In this document: piece by piece, positions 45,845 to 55,237 of the stretch | Position numbering within the stretch: the stretch's first letter is position 1 | Layout of the letters: each line of letters starts with the position of its first letter | From: Falsiroseomonas stagni DSM 19981 | GTDB lineage: Bacteria; Pseudomonadota; Alphaproteobacteria; Acetobacterales; Acetobacteraceae | Length of the DNA: 64,000 bases | NCBI RefSeq assembly: GCF_900114315.1 | Contig: NZ_FOSQ01000013.1 | Span: 1 to 64,000, forward strand | Direction of reading: 5' to 3' | Position numbers and translations under genes: made by a program | The notes under the pieces: model-generated | Told to the model about the DNA's origin: nothing | The model's database searches: none | Seen by the model: only the letters and a program-made list of their open reading frames with translations

Positions 45845-47491
45845 ATGACGGATGGAGAGGCTTGGGGGGCGCTGATGGCGCTTGGCCGCCAGCCCGGTGC
45901 CGCCGCCATCCGCCCGAAGCTGGATGCCGATCCCGCCCGCGCCGCCGCGCTGACCCACCATGCCGCGGGGCTGATGCTCGACCTGTCCCGCACGGCGCTG
46001 GTGGCCCCGGTGCTGGATGCGCTGCTGGCCCTGGCCCGGGCCCGGGGGGTGCTGGCCTTCCGGGACGCCATGGCGGCGGGGAAGGCGGTGAACAGCACGG
46101 AAGGGCGCGCCGCGCTCCACCTGGCGCTGCGCGGGCCGGCCGGCGCCTTCCAGGCGGGGGCGGAGGATGCCTCCGCCGTCGTGCATGGCACGCTGGCGGC
46201 CATGGCGGGCTTCGTGCGCGGCGTGCATGACGGCACCCTCCGCGGCGCGCGGGGGGATCGCTTCACCGATGTCGTGAATATCGGCATCGGGGGATCGGAC
46301 CTCGGCCCCGCCATGGTCACGCGGGCGCTGTGGCGGCATGGCATGCCGATGCGGGCCCATTACCTCGCGAATGTGGACGCCCATGCGTGGGAGGCGCTGC
46401 GCCCCACGCTGGACCCCGCCCGCACACTGGTGCTGGTGGCGTCCAAGACCTTCACGACGCAGGAGACGATGGCCAATGCGGGGCTGGTGAAGGCCTGGCT
46501 GGCGGCGGCGCTGGGGGAGGCGGCGGCGGGCGCGCATCTGGCGGCGCTGTCCACCAACCTGCCCGCGACGGCAGCCTTCGGCATCGCGCCCGACCGCGTC
46601 TTCGGCTTCCGGGACTGGGTCGGCGGGCGGTTCAGCCTGTGGTCTTCCGTCGGGCTTTCCATCGCGCTGGCCTGCGGGATGCCGGCCTTCGAGGGCCTGC
46701 TGGCCGGCGCGCGCGCGATGGACGAGCATTTCCTGTCGGCGCCGGAGGCCACCAACCTGCCGCTGCTGCTGGCGGCGGTGGAGGTCTGGCACGTGAATGC
46801 GCTGGGCTACCCCGCCCGCGCCGTGCTGCCCTATGACGAACGCCTGTCGCGCTTCGCCGCCCATCTGCAGCAGCTGGAGATGGAGAGCCTCGGCAAGCGG
46901 GTGACGGTGGAGGGCGCGCCGGTCGCCCATGCCACCGGGCAGGTGGTGTTCGGGGAGCCGGGGACGAATGCCCAGCATTCCTTCCTGCAATTGATCCACC
47001 AGGGCACCACGCCGGTGCCGGTGGATTTCGTGCTGGTCGCGCGGCCGGACCATACGCATGCGGAAAGCCACCGCATCCTGCTGGCCAATGCGCTCGCCCA
47101 GGCCGAGGCCCTGGCCCGCGGCAGGACGGAGGCGGAGGCGCGGGCGGAGATGGCGCGGGCGGGCCTGCCCGCCGCGGAGATCGACCGCCTGGCGCCGCAC
47201 CGGACCTTCCCAGGCAACCGGCCGAGCGTCTCCATCCTGCTGCCGGCGCTGACGCCGGAGACGCTGGGCGCCCTGGTCGCGCTGTATGAGCACAAGGTCG
47301 CCTGCCTCGGCGCCTTCTGGGGCATCAATCCCTTCGACCAATGGGGGGTGGAGCTGGGCAAGCAACTGGCCGGCGGCATCCTGCCGGCCCTGGCCGGGCA
47401 GGCGGAAGCCGCCGATGCCGCAACCGCGGCGCCTCCGCTCGACGCCGCCACGGCGGCGATGGTGGCGGCGATCCGGCGGCTCCAGGCGTAG
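45845..47491 (+). CDS. pgi: Glucose-6-phosphate isomerase
   Basis: A 548-residue full-length enzyme interconverting glucose 6-phosphate and fructose 6-phosphate. Signatures are NIGIGGSDLGPAMV, ASKTFTTQETMANA, DWVGGRFSLWSSVGLSIA (PGI signature 1) and FGEPGTNAQHSFLQLIHQG (signature 2, catalytic Glu and His). GGAGGG precedes the ATG. Followed closely by the convergent flgD, with 18 bp between stops. Confidence 0.98.
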   Translation: MTDGEAWGALMALGRQPGAAAIRPKLDADPARAAALTHHAAGLMLDLSRTALVAPVLDALLALARARGVLAFRDAMAAGKAVNSTEGRAALHLALRGPAGAFQAGAEDASAVVHGTLAAMAGFVRGVHDGTLRGARGDRFTDVVNIGIGGSDLGPAMVTRALWRHGMPMRAHYLANVDAHAWEALRPTLDPARTLVLVASKTFTTQETMANAGLVKAWLAAALGEAAAGAHLAALSTNLPATAAFGIAPDRVFGFRDWVGGRFSLWSSVGLSIALACGMPAFEGLLAGARAMDEHFLSAPEATNLPLLLAAVEVWHVNALGYPARAVLPYDERLSRFAAHLQQLEMESLGKRVTVEGAPVAHATGQVVFGEPGTNAQHSFLQLIHQGTTPVPVDFVLVARPDHTHAESHRILLANALAQAEALARGRTEAEARAEMARAGLPAAEIDRLAPHRTFPGNRPSVSILLPALTPETLGALVALYEHKVACLGAFWGINPFDQWGVELGKQLAGGILPALAGQAEAADAATAAPPLDAATAAMVAAIRRLQA

Positions 47492-47509
47492 CGCGGCGGC
47501 CGCGCGCCC

Positions 47510-48175
47510 TCAGCGCGCGGCGACGATGTCCCTGATCCGGTCATAGGCGACGTTCACCGCGCCCATCTTCAGCGTGACCGCGCCATCGACGCGCGTCGCG
47601 CCCGTCACCTCCGCGGTCACGGTGTGGCTGATGGCCGCGGTGCCGCCGTCACTGGCCTGGCCGGTGACGGTCAGGCGGTAGCTGCCGTCGTTGCGCAGCT
47701 GGCCGCGGGAATCCTTGCCGTCCCACTGCCAGGTGCTGGCGGCGGTGCCGAGCGGCACGGTCTGGGCGCGGACCAGGTTGCCGGTGGTGTCGCGGATCTC
47801 GATCCGCGCGGCGCGGGCCGTGCCGGCGGCGGGCAGGTTCACATCCGCGCGGCCGTTCTGCAGCGGCAGGCGGTCCGATTCCACCGTCACGCGCCGGCCG
47901 ACCAGCGCCGCCGCCTGGCCCAGCTGCCCGGCCTGCTGCAGCGACAGCAGCGATTGCAGCGTGGTGTTGGTGTTCATCTGCTGTTCGACGGTGGAGAACT
48001 GCACCAGCTGCTGCGTCAGCTGGTTGGCGTCCATCGGCTGGGTCGGGTCCTGGTTCTGCAGCTGCGTCGTCAGCAGCCGCAGGAAGGTGTTCAGGTCGGC
48101 CGACAGGCGGTTGCTGCTGGCGGTCGCCTGGGCGCCGGAGGTGGTGGAATTGGTGGCGCTGATGCTGCCGCTCAT
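47510..48175 (-). CDS. flgD: Flagellar hook assembly (cap) protein FlgD
   Basis: A 221-residue hook scaffold. The N-terminal FlgD signature is FLRLLTTQLQNQDPTQPMD, then QLVQFSTVEQQMNTN. The C-terminal FlgD Ig-like and tudor-like parts show WQWDGKDSRGQLRNDGSYRL. AAGGAGA lies 6 nt before the ATG. It follows fliK by 12 nt and shares its sigma-54 type promoter. Confidence 0.97.
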   Translation of the reverse strand: MSGSISATNSTTSGAQATASSNRLSADLNTFLRLLTTQLQNQDPTQPMDANQLTQQLVQFSTVEQQMNTNTTLQSLLSLQQAGQLGQAAALVGRRVTVESDRLPLQNGRADVNLPAAGTARAARIEIRDTTGNLVRAQTVPLGTAASTWQWDGKDSRGQLRNDGSYRLTVTGQASDGGTAAISHTVTAEVTGATRVDGAVTLKMGAVNVAYDRIRDIVAAR

Positions 48176-48187
48176 GGCGTTTCTCCT

Positions 48188-50254
48188 TCAGACGGCAAGG
48201 TCGAGGAGGCCGCGATGCGCGGCCCCCTGGCGATGGAGGGGCCCGTTCCCGGGCAGCGGGGGGACCGCATCGCGGGGCGCGGCGGCCCGGGGGGATGAGG
48301 CGCCCTGCGCCTGGCCCTGGGCCAGGGAATCCCGCTGCGCCTGGTCCCGCGCCGCGCCGCCATCGCCGAGGCTGAAGGACAGGCTTGTCCCACGCTCCCC
48401 GAGCCCGGCATCGGCCAGGGCGCGTTCCAGGTCGCGGGCGTCGCGCTGGAGCAGCGCCAGCGTATCGGCGCGCTCCGCCGTCACGCGCACCAGGGCCTCG
48501 CCCCGGCTGCGGTCGATCGAGACCTCCACCCGGCCGAGTTCCACCGGGTCCAGCGTCAGCGTCAGGCTCGATTCGCCGCCCAGCGCCAGGGCGACGGCGA
48601 AGGGCGCGACCTGGCGGGCCGGCCAGGCGACCTGCGTGGCGCTGGCGCGGGCCAGCATGGGCGGGGTGCGCGGCGCCGGATCGGTGGCGGCGGGGGGTTG
48701 TGGCGGCGTGGCCGCGGCATCGGCGCGCGGCTCGGCAGCCGGCGTCGCCGCGTGATGGCCGCTCGACGGCGGCTCGACGGCGATGGCCGGGACCGGGCGG
48801 CTGGCCTCGGCACCGGGGGTCGCGGCGGCCGGGGCCTCGGCCAGGGGGGCGGCGCCCTCGGGCAGGGGCGCCGGATCGGTGACCGGGGCGGCGTCCAGCT
48901 TCGTGGGGCTGCTGGCGGGACCGATGGCGGGGCCAAGGGCGACGGCGGGGGCAGCGTCGGCGCCGGTGGCGGTCACCGCCACGGCATTGCCGTGCCGCGC
49001 GGAGGCAGGGCCGGATGGAGGGGCGGCGGGCCGCGTTCCCGCGGCGGCCTGGCCGGCGACGACGACCACGCCGGCCATGGGCAGGGTGGCGGCGGCGGGA
49101 AGCGCGGCCTGGTCCGGGCTGGCCGCCTGGGATGGCGGGCCGGCGCCCGGGGCCGCGGCCGCGGTCGGGGCCGGGATCGCGCTCGGCGCCGGGGTCGCGC
49201 CAGCCGGCGCGGCGGCGGCGGATGGCGGGGCCGGTGCGACCCCCGTCACCCCAGGCGGCGCGACCGGGACGGCATCCGGCCCGTCCGGCGCCCCGGATGG
49301 CATCGCCGCCGCGACGGCCTCCGCCAGCCGCGCGGGGTCCGGCGCCGCATCGGGACCCGGGGGCACAGGCCCGGCCGCTGCCCCCTGGATCGCTGACGCC
49401 TGCGTTTCCGCCGGCTGGGTCTCCGCCGTCCGCGTCACGCCGCCCTGGGCCGCCGCCGGGCCGGCCATCGGGGCCGGTGCTGCGGCGGGCATCGATGATT
49501 CGGGCAGTGGCGCCGAAGCGGCCTCCGCGGGCCCCGCCGGCGGCGATGGGGCAAGGGGGGCCGCGGCCGCTCCGGCGGGCGCCGGCGCGGCACCATCGGC
49601 GAGGACAGGCGCCGGCGCCTGCAAGGATGGAAGGCTTGGCACGGCACCACCCGGCGGGGCAGCCGCGGCACCGGGGGCGCTGGCGCTCGTTGCCACCGAT
49701 GGCGGGGCGGCCGGCGGCGCGGGCGTGGTCGCGCCCAGGGCGGGCGGGGGCGAGGCGGGTTGCGCCAGCGGGGCGACCGGCAGCGCGGCCATCGCCTGCT
49801 CGATCGCCATTGGCGTCACCGGCAGGAGTCCGGCCGTGGCCGCGACGTCCGGCGCCGGGTCGGGGCCCAGGGAGAGATCGGGCGGAAGGCCAGGGGCAGG
49901 CTCGGCCACCAGGTCCGCGGCCGGGTCGGGGGTTGGCGGCATGGCACCCGCCGCGGCGTCCCCGATCCCCTCGGAGGCACTGGCCGGCATGTCCGGCGGC
50001 GGACCGGCGGGACTCTCAGCGCTGGTGGCGTCCGCGATCGTGCCGGTGATGCCCCCGGGGCTCGCAACCGGGCCTTCCCCGGGGGCGGCCGCCCTGTCGG
50101 GGACCTGGGCCTCGCCACCCGCCGCCACCGCGCCTTCCAGCACCTGGCCGAAACGGCCTCGCCCGGCCGGGCCGCCAGGGGGCGGGCCAGGAGGCGGGCC
50201 GGAGGACGCCGTGGCGCTGCCGGGCGGGCTGGCCAGGGGAATGGAAAGGTCCAT
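48188..50254 (-). CDS. fliK: Flagellar hook-length control protein FliK
   Basis: A 688-residue protein. Residues 1 to about 560 are Ala/Pro/Gly-rich and of low complexity, as expected for the molecular-ruler part. The C-terminal switch domain (about 565-660) carries LTLTLDPVELGRVEVSIDRS and LLQRDARDLERALADAGL, the Flg_hook signature. It sets hook length and switches export specificity to late substrates. The start at 50254 (MDLSIPLASPPG) is 33 nt downstream of a -24/-12 element; the open frame upstream to 52705 is antisense to flgE/flgK and not real. First gene of fliK-flgD. Confidence 0.93.
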   Translation of the reverse strand: MDLSIPLASPPGSATASSGPPPGPPPGGPAGRGRFGQVLEGAVAAGGEAQVPDRAAAPGEGPVASPGGITGTIADATSAESPAGPPPDMPASASEGIGDAAAGAMPPTPDPAADLVAEPAPGLPPDLSLGPDPAPDVAATAGLLPVTPMAIEQAMAALPVAPLAQPASPPPALGATTPAPPAAPPSVATSASAPGAAAAPPGGAVPSLPSLQAPAPVLADGAAPAPAGAAAAPLAPSPPAGPAEAASAPLPESSMPAAAPAPMAGPAAAQGGVTRTAETQPAETQASAIQGAAAGPVPPGPDAAPDPARLAEAVAAAMPSGAPDGPDAVPVAPPGVTGVAPAPPSAAAAPAGATPAPSAIPAPTAAAAPGAGPPSQAASPDQAALPAAATLPMAGVVVVAGQAAAGTRPAAPPSGPASARHGNAVAVTATGADAAPAVALGPAIGPASSPTKLDAAPVTDPAPLPEGAAPLAEAPAAATPGAEASRPVPAIAVEPPSSGHHAATPAAEPRADAAATPPQPPAATDPAPRTPPMLARASATQVAWPARQVAPFAVALALGGESSLTLTLDPVELGRVEVSIDRSRGEALVRVTAERADTLALLQRDARDLERALADAGLGERGTSLSFSLGDGGAARDQAQRDSLAQGQAQGASSPRAAAPRDAVPPLPGNGPLHRQGAAHRGLLDLAV

Positions 50255-50286
50255 GCGGGTGCCGGATGCGGTTCGGGGCCGCCAGC

Positions 50287-50301
50287 GCAACGGCCATGCC
50301 A
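50287..50301 (-). promoter_or_regulatory. Sigma-54 type promoter for fliK-flgD
   Basis: On the minus strand TGGCAT-N5-TTGC (50301 down to 50287) has exact -24/-12 spacing, 33 nt before the fliK start. Confidence 0.7.
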
Positions 50302-50340
50302 GGGCCGGGCCGCCGGCCGGCGGCAGAAGCCGGTCCCTGC

Positions 50341-50382
50341 CCGGCAGGATCTGCCGCCGGCCGGCAGGACTGGTCCTGCCGG
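50341..50382. promoter_or_regulatory. Palindromes between divergent sigma-54 promoters (activator-site candidates)
   Basis: CCGGCAGGAC, 2-nt loop, GTCCTGCCGG forms a perfect inverted repeat at 50361-50382; a related half-palindrome CGGCAGGATCTGCCG occupies 50342-50356. They share the GGCAG..CTGCC core and lie between the two -24/-12 elements, where an FlbD-type activator would bind. Confidence 0.6.
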
Positions 50383-50397
50383 CGGGGGGGCAGGCGC

Positions 50398-50412
50398 TGG
50401 CACGCGGGTTGC
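50398..50412 (+). promoter_or_regulatory. Sigma-54 type promoter for flgE operon
   Basis: TGGCAC-GCGGG-TTGC at 50398-50412 matches the -24/-12 consensus with 5-nt spacing, about 98 nt before flgE. Confidence 0.75.
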
Positions 50413-50509
50413 GCTGGCACGGCCAGGCGGGGTGCGAAGGCACCGCGACAACCGGGCCCGGGGGGCGGCGACGCCACCGGTCCCAAAACCCTTCTGGAGC
50501 ATCCGGACC

Positions 50510-51877
50510 ATGTCGCTGCTCGGCTCGATGACCACCGCGATCAGCGGCCTTGCCGCGCAGGCCCGCGCGCTGGGCCATGTCTCCGACAACGTCGCCAACA
50601 GCCAGACCGTCGGCTTCAAGCGCACCGACACCAACTTCACCAACTGGCTGACGCGGTCGAACCTGCGGGTGAACCTGCCGGGCTCGGTGGAGGCGCGGCC
50701 GGACTACACCAACACCGTGCAGGGCACGATCGAGCAGGTGGAGAACCCGCTGGCCATGGCGATCGCCGGCCAGGGTTTCTTTTCCGTCGCGCAATCCCGC
50801 GGCGGCTCGGGCGCCGACGTGATCTTCGACGACCGGCAGATGTTCACCCGCGCCGGCGACTTCGCCATGGACCGCGACGGCTACATGGTGAATGGCAGCG
50901 GCTACTACCTGGAAGGCTGGACCATGCTGGCGACCGGCCAGCCGGACCGCACCACGCTGGCGCCGATCCGCATTTCCGAACTCGTCTACAACCCCGTGCC
51001 GACCAGTTCCATCGACCTGGCGGCGAACCTGCCGAGCAATGTGGACGCGGTGGCGGCGATCCCCGCCGCAGCCCCCTGGGCACCGACGGAGGACCCGGTC
51101 AGCAGCGTCATCCAGATCTATGACGCGCTGGGCAACCAGCAGCAGGTGACGCTGGACTGGTGGCGTCTGGATACCGACACCTGGCGGCTGCGCATCACGC
51201 CGGAGAACGACACGACGAACCCCGCCGATGGCCGTTTCGTGGATGTGCGGTTCGGCGGCCAGATCGCCGCCGGCCCGCCGGTGGTGACGGCGGCGCCCGG
51301 CACGATCTCCTCCATCACCATGCGGGCCAACACCACCGGCACCACGCCCGCGCCGACCGAGACGGGGGACAACGCCTTCCTCGGCTTCACCGTTGACTAC
51401 GGCTACGGGAACCAGGAGGTGCAGATCAACCTGGGCGGCTTCGGCGTGCCGACGGGCCTGACCATGTATGCGGGCACCGAGTATTCGGTGCGCGACCTGT
51501 CGCAGGATGGCGTGCCGCTCGGCGCCTATAACGGCGTGACGGTGCGGGAGAATGGCGACGTCGCGGTGAACTACGACAATGGCCAGACGCGCATCGTGGC
51601 GCGCGTGCCCGTCGTGGCCTTCAACGATCCGGACAAGCTGCAGAAACTGGACGGCCAGGCCTACCTGCGCACCGTGGAAAGCGGGGAGGCGCGCGTGACC
51701 GACGCCTCCACCAACGGGGTCGGCAAGCTCGTCACCAATTCCGTGGAACGGTCGAACGTCGACATCGCGGCGGAATTCTCGAAGCTCATCCTCGCGCAGC
51801 GGGCCTATACCTCCAACACCCGCATCGTCACCGCCAGCGACGAGATGCTGCAGGACACCATCAACATGAAGCGCTGA
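50510..51877 (+). CDS. flgE: Flagellar hook protein FlgE
   Basis: A 455-residue hook subunit. The N-terminal rod/hook motif is SLLGSMTTAISGLAAQARAL, then VSDNVANSQTVGFKRTDT. The central domains are beta-rich and variable. The C-terminal motif is NSVERSNVDIAAEFSKLILAQRAYTSNTRIVTASDEML. The start at 50510 agrees with the family; the open frame upstream overlaps fliK on the other strand. Transcribed from the -24/-12 element about 98 nt upstream, together with flgK 25 nt downstream. Confidence 0.97.
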   Translation: MSLLGSMTTAISGLAAQARALGHVSDNVANSQTVGFKRTDTNFTNWLTRSNLRVNLPGSVEARPDYTNTVQGTIEQVENPLAMAIAGQGFFSVAQSRGGSGADVIFDDRQMFTRAGDFAMDRDGYMVNGSGYYLEGWTMLATGQPDRTTLAPIRISELVYNPVPTSSIDLAANLPSNVDAVAAIPAAAPWAPTEDPVSSVIQIYDALGNQQQVTLDWWRLDTDTWRLRITPENDTTNPADGRFVDVRFGGQIAAGPPVVTAAPGTISSITMRANTTGTTPAPTETGDNAFLGFTVDYGYGNQEVQINLGGFGVPTGLTMYAGTEYSVRDLSQDGVPLGAYNGVTVRENGDVAVNYDNGQTRIVARVPVVAFNDPDKLQKLDGQAYLRTVESGEARVTDASTNGVGKLVTNSVERSNVDIAAEFSKLILAQRAYTSNTRIVTASDEMLQDTINMKR

Positions 51878-51902
51878 GGCAGCACCGCCGGGGAGCTGAG
51901 CG

Positions 51903-53432
51903 ATGGGCCTCGACCTCGCCTTCACCGTCGCGCGCAGCGGCCTTCGGCTGCTGGAGCGCCAGATGGCGCGCGCGTCCCACGACATCGCCAATGCGGGCGT
52001 CGATGGCCATACGCGCAAGGTGCTGGAAGGCCGCACGCTGACGGCGGCGGGCACCGGCATCGGCGTGCGCAGCCAGCCGGTGGCGCGCGACGTGGACCTG
52101 GCGCTGATCGCGGCGCAGGACCGCGCGAAGGGCGATGTCGCGGCGGGCGCGCTGCGGGAGGACCTGCTGCGCGGGGTGGAGGCGGCGCACGGGTCGCCCG
52201 AGAATGGCGACAGCGTCGGCGGGCTGATGGGCGGGCTGCGCGACGCGATCGTGGCGCTGCGGGAAGCGCCGGCGGATGCGATCCGCCGCGGCACCGTCGT
52301 CACCGCGGCGGAAACGCTGGCCGGGCGGCTCAACAGCGTCTCCGCCGCGATCGGGGAGGCGCGGCAGCAGGCGCAGGATGCGATGCGGACGGAGGTGGAG
52401 GCGCTGAACGCCAACCTCTCCGCCATCGCCGGGCTGAACGACGCGATCCGGCGGGAGGCCGCGTCCGGCCGCAGCACGGCGGAGCTGGAGGACCAGCGGG
52501 ACCAGGTGATCGGGCAGGTGTCGGAAAGCCTCGACATCACGGTCATCCGCCGCGGCAACGGGGAGGTGACGCTGGTGGCGCGCGGCGGCATCACGCTGCC
52601 GCTGGAGGAAGGGGGCCGCCCCTTCACGCTCGCCGATGCGACGGTGGGGTCCGGTGCCTGGCACGGCAATGGCGGCACGCTGCCCGGCGTGATGCTGGAT
52701 GGCATCGACGTGACGCGCCGGCTCGCCGGCGGGCGGCTGGGCGCGGCGGCGGAATTGCGGGATGCGACACTGCCGCGGATGCAGGCGGAAGCGGATGTCG
52801 CCGCGTCTCAGCTGGCCTACCGGATGGAGGCGCAGGGCCTGCGGCTGTTCACCGACGATGCCGGCACGGTGCCCGACGTGACCCAGCCCTATGCCGGCAG
52901 CGCCATGGTGGGCTTCGCCGGCGCCATCCGGGTGAACCCGGACGTGGTGGCGGACCCCGCCCTGGTGCGGGACGGCACCCATGCGGTGGTGGCGGCGCCG
53001 GGCGGGCCCACGGCCTTCACGCCCAACACCGCCACGGGGCCGGCAGGCTTCGCGACGCTGCTGGACCGGGTGCTCGACTTCACCTTCGGCGCGGAAGTCG
53101 CCGCGGGCACGCCGCAGCCTGGCTTCGCCAGCGGCGGGCTCGGGCCGGATGGCACGCTCTCCTCACCCCTCAGCGGGCTGCGGACGCTGGAGGATTACGG
53201 CAGCGCGCTGGTCGCGGAACAGGCGGGCACCCGCGCGGCCGCGACCGCCACCAGGGAACGCGCGGAAGGGCTGCGGGATGTCCTGGCCTCCCGCCTCCAG
53301 CAGCGATCGGGGGTCGATGTGGACAAGGAGGTGGCGTCGATGGTGCAGTTGCAGACCGCCTACGGCGTGAATGCGCGCGTGATCTCCACCATCCAGGCGA
53401 TGTGGGACGCGCTGTTCGGCGCGGTGCGCTGA
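51903..53432 (+). CDS. flgK: Hook-associated protein 1 FlgK
   Basis: A 509-residue hook-filament junction protein. The N-terminus (LAFTVARSGLRLLERQMARASHDIANAGVDGHTRKVLEG) is the FlgK/FlgE-type D0 helix with the N-x-x-x-x-G-x-x-R-x element, and the C-terminal helix SGVDVDKEVASMVQLQTAYGVNARVISTIQAMWDAL is the matching D0 partner. The centre is beta-rich. Located between flgE and flgL; flgL begins 2 nt after its stop. Confidence 0.96.
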   Translation: MGLDLAFTVARSGLRLLERQMARASHDIANAGVDGHTRKVLEGRTLTAAGTGIGVRSQPVARDVDLALIAAQDRAKGDVAAGALREDLLRGVEAAHGSPENGDSVGGLMGGLRDAIVALREAPADAIRRGTVVTAAETLAGRLNSVSAAIGEARQQAQDAMRTEVEALNANLSAIAGLNDAIRREAASGRSTAELEDQRDQVIGQVSESLDITVIRRGNGEVTLVARGGITLPLEEGGRPFTLADATVGSGAWHGNGGTLPGVMLDGIDVTRRLAGGRLGAAAELRDATLPRMQAEADVAASQLAYRMEAQGLRLFTDDAGTVPDVTQPYAGSAMVGFAGAIRVNPDVVADPALVRDGTHAVVAAPGGPTAFTPNTATGPAGFATLLDRVLDFTFGAEVAAGTPQPGFASGGLGPDGTLSSPLSGLRTLEDYGSALVAEQAGTRAAATATRERAEGLRDVLASRLQQRSGVDVDKEVASMVQLQTAYGVNARVISTIQAMWDALFGAVR

Positions 53433-53434
53433 CC

Positions 53435-54475
53435 ATGTCGACGATCTCCATGATCGGCAGCATGGCGCTGGAACAGGCGTCGATGCGCCAGCGGGTGGAC
53501 GTGATCTCCCGCCAGGTCAGCACCGGGCAGCGGGGCGCGGTGCATGGGGACCTCGGCCTCGATGCGCGGCGGGCCATCGACCTCAAGGTCGAGATCAACA
53601 AGCGGGAGGTCTTCACCGCGGCGGCGGACCGCGCGCTGGCGCGGGCGGATGCGGCGCAGACCGTGCTCGGACGGCTGCACGACCTGGCGAGCAATGTGGC
53701 GGCGGAGGCGTTGCGCGCGCGCACCCTGGGCGCGGTCGCCGTCGAGTCCCTGGCCGACATCGCCCGCGCGGCGCTGGAGGAGGCGGCGGCGCTGCTGAAC
53801 ACGCGCCATGGCGGCGAATACCTGTTCGGCGGTTCGGATGTGACGAACCCGCCCGTGCCGGATGCCGCGAACATCACGACCGGGCCGATGGCGACCGCCA
53901 TCGCCGCATCGGTCGCGACGCTGGATGCCACCAATGCCGCGACGGTGCTGGCGGATACGCAGGCGATCGCCACCGATCCCGCCACCACCCCCTTCTCCGC
54001 CTTCCTGGAAGGCGACGGCACGACGGAAGCGCGCCGGGCGCTGCAGGTCTCGGACGGGGAACGGGTTTCGATCGGCGTCTTCGCCAACCGCGACAGCGCG
54101 GATGAGGTCACGGCCTCCTGGGGTCGCGAATTGCTGCGCGGGCTGGCGACGCTCGCTTCCGTCAGCCAGGCTCAGTTCGACACCGGGGAGGGCTGGCAGG
54201 AGCTGCTGGAGGGCACGACCGGGATGCTGAACGGCGCGACCGGCGGGCTGGCGGCGGAACAGGGCAAGCTCGGCGCCGCCTCCGCCCGCATCGATGCGAC
54301 GCGGGAGCGGCATGCGGACATGCTGGTGGCGCTGCGCACGCAGCTCGGCGACGTGGCGGAGGTGGACCTGGCGCAGGCCTCCGCGGAGCTGGCGCAGGTG
54401 AGGGAGCGGCTCGAAGCCTCCTACACCGTGACGACGATGGTCTCCCGCCTCTCGCTCGTGTCGATGCTGGGGTAG
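53435..54475 (+). CDS. flgL: Hook-associated protein 3 FlgL
   Basis: A 346-residue flagellin-fold junction protein. The N-terminal helix (RQRVDVISRQVSTGQRG, RAIDLKVEINKREVF) and the C-terminal coiled coil ending LEASYTVTTMVSRLSLVSMLG pair as D0/D1. HGGEYLFGGSD is the FlgL-typical G-x-x-L-F-G-G segment. Follows flgK by 2 nt, so the three hook genes form one unit. Confidence 0.94.
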   Translation: MSTISMIGSMALEQASMRQRVDVISRQVSTGQRGAVHGDLGLDARRAIDLKVEINKREVFTAAADRALARADAAQTVLGRLHDLASNVAAEALRARTLGAVAVESLADIARAALEEAAALLNTRHGGEYLFGGSDVTNPPVPDAANITTGPMATAIAASVATLDATNAATVLADTQAIATDPATTPFSAFLEGDGTTEARRALQVSDGERVSIGVFANRDSADEVTASWGRELLRGLATLASVSQAQFDTGEGWQELLEGTTGMLNGATGGLAAEQGKLGAASARIDATRERHADMLVALRTQLGDVAEVDLAQASAELAQVRERLEASYTVTTMVSRLSLVSMLG

Positions 54476-54680
54476 CGGTGGCGTGGCAGGGTTCCGGAAG
54501 GGGATGATGGCATGAGGGATGACGGGATGGATCGGGGGCGCCGCCTTCAACCCTGGTTAAGCCGAATGGGTGATGATGCGTCTGCGACGTGCGTCCCCGG
54601 TACCAGTGCCGGGGCGCGCGGCGCGCCCTCGAAGGATCGAGCACGCGGCGCAGGCTGTGTGGTGGCGAAAGATTCGCGTT

Positions 54681-54698
54681 GGCCGGCGTTCGCCGGCC
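54681..54698. promoter_or_regulatory. Strong hairpin in the flgL-flbT gap
   Basis: GGCCGGCG-TT-CGCCGGCC is a perfect 8-bp stem; GCGAA-AGA-TTCGC lies just before it (54664-54676). The 282-bp gap also holds CCCCGG/CCGGGG at about 54597-54616. These may end the flgEKL transcript or shape the flbT leader. I found no good -24/-12 element here. Confidence 0.45.
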
Positions 54699-54757
54699 CC
54701 CCGGCATGGCGGGCCGCTACCCCCCCGCCGCCATGCCGCCAGGCTTGGGAGAGTGGC

Positions 54758-55234
54758 ATGTCCACGTTGGTGCTCGAGATGCGTGCCGGTGAGTTGATGG
54801 TGGTGAACGGCGCGTCGCTGCGTTTCCGCAGCCGGACCCGGGTGGAGCTTGTTGCCAAGGCGCGTTTCCTGTTCGGCAAGCAGGTGATGGCCCCGGAGGC
54901 CGCGAACACCCCGGCGCGCCGCATCTATTTCGCCCTGCAATGCGCCTATGTCGGTCCCGAGGAGGATCGCGAGGCCGCCATGGCCGACGCGCACCGGCTG
55001 GTGGCGGAGTTCCAGGAAGCGACGACGTCATCGATGGCGCGGCAGCTGCTGGAGCGCGCGCTGGCGATGGCGGAGCAGGATGAATGGTACCAGGCGCTGC
55101 GGCTGGTGCGGCACGTGATGCGGCATGAGGCGACGGTGCTGGGGCTGGATGTGCAGACCGGGCTGCCGATGCCGATGGTGGGCGTCGCCGCGGCGGCGGC
55201 AGCGGCGACGGCGATGCGGCCGCACGCCGAATAG
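54758..55234 (+). CDS. flbT: Flagellin translation regulator FlbT
   Basis: A 158-residue protein of the FlbT family, which in Caulobacter binds the flagellin mRNA leader and promotes its decay until the hook is complete. MSTLVLEMRAGELMVVNGASLRFRSRTRVEL and KARFLFGKQVMAPEAANTPARRIYFALQCAYVG are characteristic. GGGAGAG lies a few bases before ATG 54758; the longer frame upstream crosses hairpins and is dismissed. It precedes flagellin and flaF, its usual partners. Confidence 0.94.
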   Translation: MSTLVLEMRAGELMVVNGASLRFRSRTRVELVAKARFLFGKQVMAPEAANTPARRIYFALQCAYVGPEEDREAAMADAHRLVAEFQEATTSSMARQLLERALAMAEQDEWYQALRLVRHVMRHEATVLGLDVQTGLPMPMVGVAAAAAAATAMRPHAE

Positions 55235-55237
55235 TTT

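Noticed and set aside
44603-47365. 920-codon frame antisense to pgi and reading into the kinase
   Set aside because: Overlaps two well-supported genes and contains no conserved motif.
50255-52705. Upstream extension of fliK to 1505 codons
   Set aside because: The extra part is antisense to flgE/flgK and crosses the fliK sigma-54 element; real FliK begins at 50254.
54476-54757. Sigma-54 promoter for flbT (TGGCGA-N5-TCGC near 54662)
   Set aside because: Deviates at three conserved positions, and the same bases form a small hairpin.
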